DNA from: Deltaproteobacteria bacterium | GTDB taxonomy: Bacteria; Desulfobacterota; Anaeroferrophillalia; Anaeroferrophillales; Tharpellaceae | Assembly (NCBI GenBank): GCA_030595135.1 | Contig: JAUVDU010000092.1 | Coordinates: 1-6,611, forward strand | Direction: 5' to 3' | Length of the DNA: 6,611 nucleotides | Part shown: positions 1-5,433 of the stretch, piece after piece | Numbering within the stretch: position 1 is the stretch's first letter | Layout: the number at the start of each line of letters is the position of its first letter | The notes under the pieces: generated by a model | Database searches by the model: none | What the model was told of the DNA's origin: nothing | The model's input: only the letters and a program-made list of their open reading frames with translations | Program-made: the position numbers and the translations under genes

Positions 1-29
1 CTCAATATTACAAGGATTTAACGAATATT

Positions 30-323
30 ATGACAGCGGAAAAGATTGATTCAAAAACCGTCAAACATGTTGCCACACTGGCTCGGATTAAGATGAACGA
101 GGATGAATTAGAGCAGTACGGGGCTCAGTTAAATGCGATTCTCGGTTATGTCGAGAAATTGCAGGAGCTCGACACCACCAACGTGCCGCCGATGGCCCAT
201 GTTACAGCCACCGCTACCCCGATGCGGAAAGACCGCTTGGCTGAAGGTCTGGGGGAGCGGGTCTTGGCCAACGCCCCACAGCGGGAAGAGCGTTTTTTTA
301 AAGTGCCTCAGGTAATTGAATAG
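30..323 (+). CDS. gatC: Asp-tRNA(Asn)/Glu-tRNA(Gln) amidotransferase subunit C
   Basis: This 97-residue protein has the usual length of GatC, the small subunit that stabilises the GatA-GatB contact in the cytoplasmic GatCAB complex. The complex converts mischarged Glu-tRNA(Gln) and/or Asp-tRNA(Asn) to the correct aminoacyl-tRNA. Visible family features are the N-terminal helix VKHVATLARIKM (residues 11-22), the helix around LNAILGYVEKLQELDT, the segment NVPPMAHV, and the C-terminal RKDRLAEG...REERFFKVPQVIE, which is very characteristic. The ATG at 30 has an AAGGA about 13 bases upstream (12-16), a rather long spacing, but it gives the expected N-terminus. gatA, the common downstream partner, is absent; mtnA follows after 15 bases. 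No promoter can be assigned in the 29 bases upstream. Confidence 0.96.
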   Translation: MTAEKIDSKTVKHVATLARIKMNEDELEQYGAQLNAILGYVEKLQELDTTNVPPMAHVTATATPMRKDRLAEGLGERVLANAPQREERFFKVPQVIE

Positions 324-338
324 AGGGGGAGCTTACCT

Positions 339-1409
339 ATGCTCAAGAGTACCTTCCAAACCTTAACTTGGTTAGAAGAGAATAGATCGCTGCGTTTACT
401 TGATCAACGCTATCTGCCGACCGAAGAGCTCTTTTTTGAATGTCGAAGTTTGCGGCAGGTGGCTGAGGCGATCAAAACCTTGGCGGTTCGCGGAGCTCCG
501 GCAATTGGCGTGGCCGCCGCTTACGGCGTGGTTATTGGAGTACAGGAAGCAACAACCGTCGAAAACTCTATCACGACACAAAAATTTAGCGCTATTATCG
601 ACGAACTCGCCGCCACCCGGCCAACAGCCGTCAATCTCTTCTGGGCTCTTGCAAGAATGAAAAAAGTTGGCGAAGGGGGCCTGAAGAAGGGGCTTGACGG
701 AACCCAACTAAGAGATCTTCTCCTGACTGAAGCACACCGAATCTATGCGGAAGATGACCAGGCTCATCGTCGCCTGGGAGAATATGGTGCAAAACTGATC
801 CCGACCGGAGCCCGGATTTTGACCCATTGTAACGCCGGGGCTCTGGCTTGTGCTGAATATGGTACGGCTTTGGGAGTTATTCGGGCGGCGCAGACGGCGG
901 GCAAAAATGTTAAAATCTATGCTGACGAAACCCGGCCTCTGTTACAGGGCTCGCGCTTGACGACTTGGGAATTACTTAAAGAAAAGATCCCGGTCACCCT
1001 GATCTGTGACAATATGGCGGCCCATTGCATGGCCAAAGGAATGATCGATCTGGTCATCGTCGGAGCCGATCGGATCGCCGCTAACGGCGATACCGCTAAC
1101 AAAATCGGCACTTACAGCGTCGCCTTGGCCGCTAAAGCCCACAATCTGCCTTTCTATATCGCGGCTCCGACCTCAACCATCGATTTTTCTCTGGCCGAGG
1201 GCTCGGCAATCCCGATTGAAGAACGCGACCCCGATGAGGTACGGTTTTTTGGCAAAAAACAGACCGCTCCGTCCGAGGTTGCAGTCTACAACCCCGCATT
1301 TGACGTCACCCCAGCAGCCCTGATCAGCGCTATTATTACTGAAAAGGGTATCTTCACACCGGCCGAGTTATCTGCGGCTCGCGAATCTACTTTGAAGGTA
1401 GAATCTTAA
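339..1409 (+). CDS. mtnA: S-methyl-5-thioribose-1-phosphate isomerase
   Basis: This enzyme isomerises the aldose 5-methylthioribose-1-phosphate to methylthioribulose-1-phosphate in methionine salvage. Family members also act on 5-deoxyribose-1-phosphate from 5'-deoxyadenosine. The 356-residue length is normal for MtnA, a relative of eIF2B subunits. Motifs seen are RGAPAIG at 51-57, THCNAGALA at 162-170 with the predicted catalytic Cys164, and VGADRIAANGDTANKIGTY at 241-259 with the predicted catalytic Asp244. AAPTSTID at 275-282 and EERDPDEV at 294-301 are also family-typical. The ATG at 339 is preceded by the purine-rich GAGGGGGA (323-330), eight bases from the start. It lies 15 bases after gatC and is probably in the same transcript. 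Its last 23 bases overlap the end of the opposing minus-strand gene. No other methionine-salvage gene is in the window. Confidence 0.96.
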   Translation: MLKSTFQTLTWLEENRSLRLLDQRYLPTEELFFECRSLRQVAEAIKTLAVRGAPAIGVAAAYGVVIGVQEATTVENSITTQKFSAIIDELAATRPTAVNLFWALARMKKVGEGGLKKGLDGTQLRDLLLTEAHRIYAEDDQAHRRLGEYGAKLIPTGARILTHCNAGALACAEYGTALGVIRAAQTAGKNVKIYADETRPLLQGSRLTTWELLKEKIPVTLICDNMAAHCMAKGMIDLVIVGADRIAANGDTANKIGTYSVALAAKAHNLPFYIAAPTSTIDFSLAEGSAIPIEERDPDEVRFFGKKQTAPSEVAVYNPAFDVTPAALISAIITEKGIFTPAELSAARESTLKVES

Positions 1410-2928
1410 CCTTGGCCTTGCCCGCTTTCCCACCAAAAACTTCAGCCTGACTCTCATTGAGGTAAATAACAATGCGCTCGCCGGTGACCCGGTTTTCACC
1501 CTGCCACATCACCGGATTACCGGTCATCGTAACCTTTCTTTCAGCCTGAATCAACTCCGCCCGCTCACAAGTAACAAATTTATCCGCCTGATTCAGCTTA
1601 ACATTACCCACCGCTATCGCCTTAATCAGTTTTTGGCTCTGCATATCGAAATAATTAACCACCTTGTCGGCATAGAGAACCATATCTTTCTGCTTGGCAA
1701 TAACCCGGCCGCCAAAAGAGATGGTACCTTTCTGACGATCAGCCTCGGTCCAGTCGGAGATAATCTCCAAAGGATCATCTTGTTGGCCCAAACTCGCCTG
1801 CTGACGGGGCTCCGCCGCAGCCGGGGAAGCCGCTCCGCTTTTGCCAATTTTCGCACCCGGTGACGACTCCATGGCAACAGAGCCACTCTTCAGAGTCGGC
1901 TCAGCCACCTCAGTTTTACTGCCGGTTTTGGCCTTGGTCGGGCTTACCGGACGATAGAGGGAGGAGAACGTCACCTCTTCGGCTTGTTCGCCACCACTTT
2001 TCTGTCCCTTCAACATGTTAAAAAGCCGAGGCGAAAATTTTTCCGGCATAAAGGTGGTCGTTAAATAACGATCTCCGATATCGTAATCTTTAACAAAAAA
2101 ATAATCTCGGGCCATAAAGAGCAGAGGCAGGCCGGGGCCCTCATCCTTCTCCAGCCAGGGCCGGGCTTGGGCCGTAAAAGGACTCGCGGGAAAGGCTTTA
2201 GTCAGAGTCAGCATGGCTTTATGACCGTTATCAACATCACCCCGATTGAGATAGGCTAAGCCCAGATAATAAAGCACCTTGTCATCAATAAAACCGGGAT
2301 AGGTTTTAAGAAGATATTCAAAACGGCTGATAGCTGAGTGAAACTTACCCCGCTTATAATAGTAAAAACCAATGTAAAATTCACGTTTCGCAAAACGCCG
2401 CTTGCAGTCATTGATCCGTTGAATAATCTTGGCTGTATAAGGAGGATTATCGGGATAACGAGCCAGAGCCTCCTGAAAAACCTCCAGAGCCTGACGCAGA
2501 GCTTCAAGATCAAGATCAAGGGTTTTCAAAGTCACATAGTAGGTCATCCCAACTTGATAAAGTGCGTAAGGCGCCTTGTCATGGTTCTCGTTGAAATTGA
2601 TAAAATCGTTATAGGCTCTAGCCGCATCTTCAAGATCTTTCAAACAATAGTCGATATCAGCTGTCCGCAAAAGGGCCAACTTCGCATATTCGGTATCGGG
2701 AAACTCATTCTGAAGCGACTGGAAAAGCTCCTTCGCCCGAGAGTAACTCTTTTTATGATAAGCCTTCTCGGCCTGCTGAAAAAGAATCTTCGGATTATCG
2801 GGAATCCTCTCGCGCGAAGCGCAGGAAGCCCCAAACAGAAGAACCATCAACAAAAGAAGTATAAAAAGCGGCTGAAAAACAAAAAAGCGCTGCCGGGCAG
2901 AGCTTTTTCCACATCCAATAAAAATCAC
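1387..2928 (-). CDS. Lipoprotein fusing a BamD-like TPR region to an LptA/OstA domain
   Basis: This predicted 513-residue lipoprotein has two envelope-biogenesis parts. Residues 1-36 form a signal peptide: a basic n-region, the hydrophobic run LFILLLLMVLLF, then GASC with Cys36 as lipidation site (Gly at -3 is a less common lipobox residue). Residues about 45-260 are TPR-rich and BamD-like, including PKILFQQAEKAYHKKSYSRA (47-66), FPDTEYAKLALLR and YKRGKFHSAISRFEYLLKTYPG (191-212). BamD is the outer-membrane lipoprotein of the beta-barrel assembly machine. Residues about 305-385 are Ala/Ser/Pro/Lys-rich and probably a flexible linker. Residues about 386-505 resemble LptA/OstA, the periplasmic LPS-bridge domain: GTISFGGRVIAKQKDMVLYAD, IAVGNVKL, VTMTGNPVMWQGENRVTGE. 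The reading frame is continuous, so this looks like a true fusion. Neither partner's usual neighbours (lptB, lptC, other bam genes) are present. The role at the OM/periplasm interface is inferred; the BamD part could instead be a more generic TPR lipoprotein. Confidence 0.85.
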   Translation of the reverse strand: MIFIGCGKSSARQRFFVFQPLFILLLLMVLLFGASCASRERIPDNPKILFQQAEKAYHKKSYSRAKELFQSLQNEFPDTEYAKLALLRTADIDYCLKDLEDAARAYNDFINFNENHDKAPYALYQVGMTYYVTLKTLDLDLEALRQALEVFQEALARYPDNPPYTAKIIQRINDCKRRFAKREFYIGFYYYKRGKFHSAISRFEYLLKTYPGFIDDKVLYYLGLAYLNRGDVDNGHKAMLTLTKAFPASPFTAQARPWLEKDEGPGLPLLFMARDYFFVKDYDIGDRYLTTTFMPEKFSPRLFNMLKGQKSGGEQAEEVTFSSLYRPVSPTKAKTGSKTEVAEPTLKSGSVAMESSPGAKIGKSGAASPAAAEPRQQASLGQQDDPLEIISDWTEADRQKGTISFGGRVIAKQKDMVLYADKVVNYFDMQSQKLIKAIAVGNVKLNQADKFVTCERAELIQAERKVTMTGNPVMWQGENRVTGERIVIYLNESQAEVFGGKAGKAKVKILPSK

Positions 2929-2936
2929 TCGGGATA

Positions 2937-2942
2937 TTCCTT
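2937..2942 (-). promoter_or_regulatory. Ribosome binding site supporting the GTG start at 2928
   Basis: On the minus strand AAGGAA occupies 2942-2937, eight bases before a GTG codon at 2928-2926. No in-frame ATG lies before the hydrophobic signal segment, so this site decides the start. It gives a sensible n-region for the lipoprotein signal peptide. Confidence 0.7.
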
Positions 2943-2957
2943 GCTTAAATGAAATTG

Positions 2958-2971
2958 TTAGATTAATCTAA
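2958..2971. promoter_or_regulatory. 14-base perfect palindrome, candidate operator upstream of the lipoprotein gene
   Basis: TTAGATTAATCTAA reads the same on both strands and lies about 30 bases upstream of the GTG start at 2928. A weak promoter-like pair on the minus strand overlaps it: TTTACG at 2995-2990, a 17-base spacer, then TTTAGA at 2972-2967. Both boxes match the sigma-70 consensus poorly. The location fits a repressor or activator site, but an AT-rich palindrome of this length can occur by chance in several kilobases. Confidence 0.25.
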
Positions 2972-3013
2972 AACAAATCCTGATGAACTCGTAAAAAAAA
3001 TAATGGGATGGCT

Positions 3014-3173
3014 AAGTTAAAATTTCGATAGACAAAATGTTGTGGTTTCCCCGGCGCGAGACCATACATGTAGTATGTCGAGTGTCTGGAAAACCACAAC
3101 AACGCAGGATATCGGAACTTTTTACGCCCCGCAGGAAGTGCCCTTGGGGTGCGACGCCATCAACCCTTAACTT
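3014..3173. repeat. Nested inverted-repeat element, palindromic or MITE-like, non-coding
   Basis: This block has several inverted repeats sharing a centre near 3070. The apical hairpin is CATAC (3063-3067) with GTATG (3073-3077) around a five-base loop. The main stem pairs TGTTGTGGTTTCC (3038-3050) with GGAAAACCACAACA (3088-3101), perfect except for one extra A. An outer stem pairs TTTCGATA (3023-3030) with TATCGGAA (3110-3117) with one G-T wobble. A second hairpin follows at 3125-3151, and AAGTTAA (3014-3020) and TTAACTT (3167-3173) bracket the whole. No convincing reading frame crosses it. The architecture suggests an interspersed palindromic repeat or a non-autonomous mobile element; a structured RNA is possible. 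No target-site duplication is evident. The inner dyad is certain; the element's exact borders are not. Confidence 0.6.
3125..3151. repeat. GC-rich hairpin at the right side of the palindromic element
   Basis: CGCCCC (3125-3130) pairs with GGGGTG (3146-3151), including one G-T wobble, around a 15-base loop that itself contains AAG...CTT. It directly follows the T-run ending the larger dyad and precedes GACGCCATCAAC (3153-3164). There is no T-tract after it on the plus strand. On the minus strand it is followed by GTAAAAA rather than T residues, so it is not a typical intrinsic terminator in either direction. Confidence 0.45.
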
Positions 3174-3191
3174 TATTACAGATAGATAACT

Positions 3192-4505
3192 ATGTCAACG
3201 CCAAAACTTATTAACCCGGATTCTGTTTTTGCTCTGGTCGCCAACCGCAAAGGCGAGATCTTTGACCATCCTGAATGGCTCATGCTCGGAGCTGCGGGCC
3301 GCGACCACCGGCGGCCGGAGCGCGAAGAGTTAATTCCTCTGCCGGAGGCCAGCCGACTCTTTTTTCTCCCCGACTGCCCGACCTTGGGCTGGGATCCCAA
3401 ACAGCGCAAGCAGCGTCCCATCAGCCGGCTTGCGGGAGTTGGCAATTCCGGTCTTCAGGGAGTTGCCGCCTTTCTCCCTCCAGCCTACAGTCGTTTCCTG
3501 CTCCCGGCGGTCTCTTACCAAGACAAAGCTTACACCCTGCCCCTGTGGGCCTACACTGCCGTCGGCTGGTCGGATGAAGTCGGTTACGTTACAACCGCTT
3601 GCCGGGTTGATGAAAGCCTCCAGTGGGAAGCAAAATATTTTGACGACCGCAATGTCGTTGCCGGGGTCGACCGGAAACTGGCTCGCTACCCGGAAAACAG
3701 ACTCATCGACCATATGAGCCGTTGCGCTATCGATTACCACTGCTTTGCCGCGAAAAACTATTTTCTTGAACGCTGGGAGTGCCCACTGCCGGTCTCGCCG
3801 ACTTGCAACGCCAACTGTATCGGCTGTCTCTCCCAACAGGAAGAGGGAGAAATCAAAAAAGGTGACAGCTGCCCCGCCTCGCAGGAGCGCATCAACTTTG
3901 TCCCGACGCTCACAGAACTTCTCGAAATCGCTCTGCCCCATATCGAGATCGCCGAAAATCCAGTTTTAAGTTTCGGCCAAGGCTGCGAAGGTGACCCCAT
4001 TCTCCAGGCCGACCGGATCTGCGAATTTGCCCGAGCTGTAAGAGAAACAACCGCAGCCGGAACCCTCAATGTCAATACCAACGCCAGCCTGCCGAAAAAA
4101 GTCACTGCTATGGCAGACGCCGGTATGGACGCAATCAGGGTCAGCCTCAATTCGGCTCGACCGAAGACCTATTTGCCCTACTACAGGCCCAATAACTATA
4201 CGTTTGCCAACGTTCTCGACTCACTTCGAGCCGCCAAGGAAAGCGGTCTCCATCTGGCTCTTAATCTTCTTGTCATGCCGGGAATTACCGATGCCGAAGC
4301 TGAGGTCGCAGCCTTGCTTAAACTAATTGACAAATATCAAATCGACCAGGTTCAGATGCGCAATCTCTGCATCGACCCACGCCAATACTGCGACCTTTTT
4401 ACTGATAATTTCAGCAACCCGATCGGTATTGTCAATCTATTAAAACGCCTGCAAGAGGAATTCCCCAACCTCCATATCGGCTATTTTAACCGCTATCTCG
4501 GCTAG
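3192..4505 (+). CDS. Radical SAM protein of unknown substrate
   Basis: This 437-residue protein has a canonical radical SAM centre, Cys205-X3-Cys209-X2-Cys212 (TCNANCIGC), which would hold a [4Fe-4S] cluster and cleave SAM to a 5'-deoxyadenosyl radical. The following strands fit a partial TIM barrel: FGQGCEGDP (261-269) at the SAM-binding GGE position, LNVNTNASLP (292-301), MDAIRVSLNSARPKTYLPYYRP (312-333) and LHLALNLLVMPGITD (353-367). About 200 residues precede the centre and match no family I recognise, although FALVANRKGEIFDHPEWLMLG (13-33) looks conserved in style. Further cysteines (178, 184, 197, 227, 265, 393, 400) leave an auxiliary cluster possible but unproven. The ATG at 3192 has only a weak purine stretch upstream (AGATAGATA), so the start is less certain. 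nfo follows nine bases later, suggesting an operon. The substrate cannot be named. Confidence 0.88.
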   Translation: MSTPKLINPDSVFALVANRKGEIFDHPEWLMLGAAGRDHRRPEREELIPLPEASRLFFLPDCPTLGWDPKQRKQRPISRLAGVGNSGLQGVAAFLPPAYSRFLLPAVSYQDKAYTLPLWAYTAVGWSDEVGYVTTACRVDESLQWEAKYFDDRNVVAGVDRKLARYPENRLIDHMSRCAIDYHCFAAKNYFLERWECPLPVSPTCNANCIGCLSQQEEGEIKKGDSCPASQERINFVPTLTELLEIALPHIEIAENPVLSFGQGCEGDPILQADRICEFARAVRETTAAGTLNVNTNASLPKKVTAMADAGMDAIRVSLNSARPKTYLPYYRPNNYTFANVLDSLRAAKESGLHLALNLLVMPGITDAEAEVAALLKLIDKYQIDQVQMRNLCIDPRQYCDLFTDNFSNPIGIVNLLKRLQEEFPNLHIGYFNRYLG

Positions 4506-4514
4506 GAGAATAGA

Positions 4515-5360
4515 ATGAAATATATCGGAGCTCATGTCAGTACCGCCGGCGGCGTCGCCAACGCCCCGCTCAGAGCCCGAGAGATCGGAGCTCAAGCTTT
4601 TGCCCTTTTCACCAAAAACCAGCGCCAGTGGCGCAGCAAAGCACTCACCGAAAAAGAGATTGCCGCCTTTAAAAAGAATCTTGACGACTGCGGTTTCAAG
4701 CCGGAATATATTCTGCCGCACGACAGCTACCTTATAAACCTGGCCCACCCCGAAACCGACAAACGGCAAAAGTCACTTGATGCTTTCATAGATGAGCTTG
4801 AACGCTGTGAACAGCTCGGCCTGACCAAACTCAACTTTCATCCCGGCAGTACCTTAAAAAAAATCAGCGACGAAGAGGGGCTGACCCTGGTCGCGCAAGC
4901 GCTCAATACCGCTCTGGCAAAAACTACAACCGTAACTGCGGTTATCGAAAACACGGCTGGTCAAGGCAGCAATCTCGGCCACCGTTTTGAACATCTTAAA
5001 GCCATCATTGATCAGGTTGACGATAAAACCCGGGTCGGCGTCTGCCTCGACACCTGCCACACGTTCGCCGCCGGCTATGATCTAAGAACTCCCGAAACCT
5101 ATGAACAGACAATGCAGGAGTTCGATCGCATCGTCGGTTTCTCCTACCTTAGAGGAATGCACTTAAACGATGCCAAAAGTACGTTCGCCAGTCGCGTCGA
5201 CCGCCACCACAGCATCGGCCAAGGCAATCTCGGCCTCGAACCCTTCCGGCTGCTGATGCAAGACTCTCGTCTCGACAATATTCCGCTGATCCTGGAAACT
5301 ATCGACGATAAACTCTGGGCTGAGGAGATTGCCCTGCTTTACTCTTTGGGAAGATCTTAA
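4515..5360 (+). CDS. nfo: Deoxyribonuclease IV (endonuclease IV, AP endonuclease)
   Basis: This cytoplasmic base-excision-repair enzyme cleaves DNA 5' of abasic sites and removes 3' blocking groups using a three-zinc centre in a TIM barrel. The 281-residue length matches the family. All nine metal ligands known from E. coli Nfo are present at the same residue numbers: His69, His109, Glu145, Asp179, His182, His216, Asp229, His231 and Glu261. Family motifs include GAHVSTAGG (5-13), [12 protein letters not shown] (178-189), MHLNDAK (215-221) and [10 protein letters not shown] (228-237). AGGAG at 4504-4508 overlaps the stop codon of the radical SAM gene and lies six bases before the ATG, so the two genes are probably translated from one mRNA. 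Nothing suggests damage to the gene. Confidence 0.97.
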   Translation: MKYIGAHVSTAGGVANAPLRAREIGAQAFALFTKNQRQWRSKALTEKEIAAFKKNLDDCGFKPEYILPHDSYLINLAHPETDKRQKSLDAFIDELERCEQLGLTKLNFHPGSTLKKISDEEGLTLVAQALNTALAKTTTVTAVIENTAGQGSNLGHRFEHLKAIIDQVDDKTRVGVCLDTCHTFAAGYDLRTPETYEQTMQEFDRIVGFSYLRGMHLNDAKSTFASRVDRHHSIGQGNLGLEPFRLLMQDSRLDNIPLILETIDDKLWAEEIALLYSLGRS

Positions 5361-5391
5361 AAACAGAGTGAGATTTTTTATCGCAGTTTTT

Positions 5392-5409
5392 CTTCGTGCT
5401 CTTCGTGGT
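5392..5409. repeat. Tandem 9-base repeat in the nfo-serA spacer
   Basis: CTTCGTGCT (5392-5400) is followed directly by CTTCGTGGT (5401-5409), eight of nine bases identical. It is flanked by T-rich sequence on the left (GTTTTT, 5386-5391) and A-rich sequence on the right (AAAAAA, 5410-5415). On the minus strand it reads ACCACGAAGAGCACGAAG. It lies in the 73-base spacer between the convergent nfo and serA genes. This spacer has no GC-rich hairpin followed by a T-run on either strand; only AAAAAC (5359-5364) with GTTTTT (5386-5391) could pair, weakly. How transcription ends here is therefore not visible. Confidence 0.5.
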
Positions 5410-5433
5410 AAAAAATATTTTGGCCTCAATTTA

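Noticed and set aside
2338..2952. Plus-strand open frame of 204 codons antisense to the BamD-LptA gene
   Set aside because: It lies over the TPR coding region, has Lys/Ile-rich composition typical of a shadow frame, no recognisable domain, and covers the other gene's ribosome binding site.
3014..3173. Integron attC site
   Set aside because: The bracketing GTTAA/TTAAC sequences have the opposite polarity to the attC core sites (RYYYAAC on the left, GTTRRRY on the right), and no cassette or integrase is present.
2929..3191. SAM or other known riboswitch upstream of the radical SAM gene
   Set aside because: The stems form one concentric hairpin with flanking short hairpin, not a multi-branched aptamer that I recognise, and there is no terminator or anti-terminator arrangement before the ATG at 3192.
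3330..3941. Minus-strand open frame of 203 codons inside the radical SAM gene
   Set aside because: It is antisense to a gene with clear radical SAM motifs and has no recognisable family, signal or ribosome binding site support.
5361..5433. Bidirectional intrinsic terminator between nfo and serA
   Set aside because: Only A/T-rich pairings with a long loop can be drawn and no GC-rich stem with a following T-run is present, so it was not annotated as a terminator.
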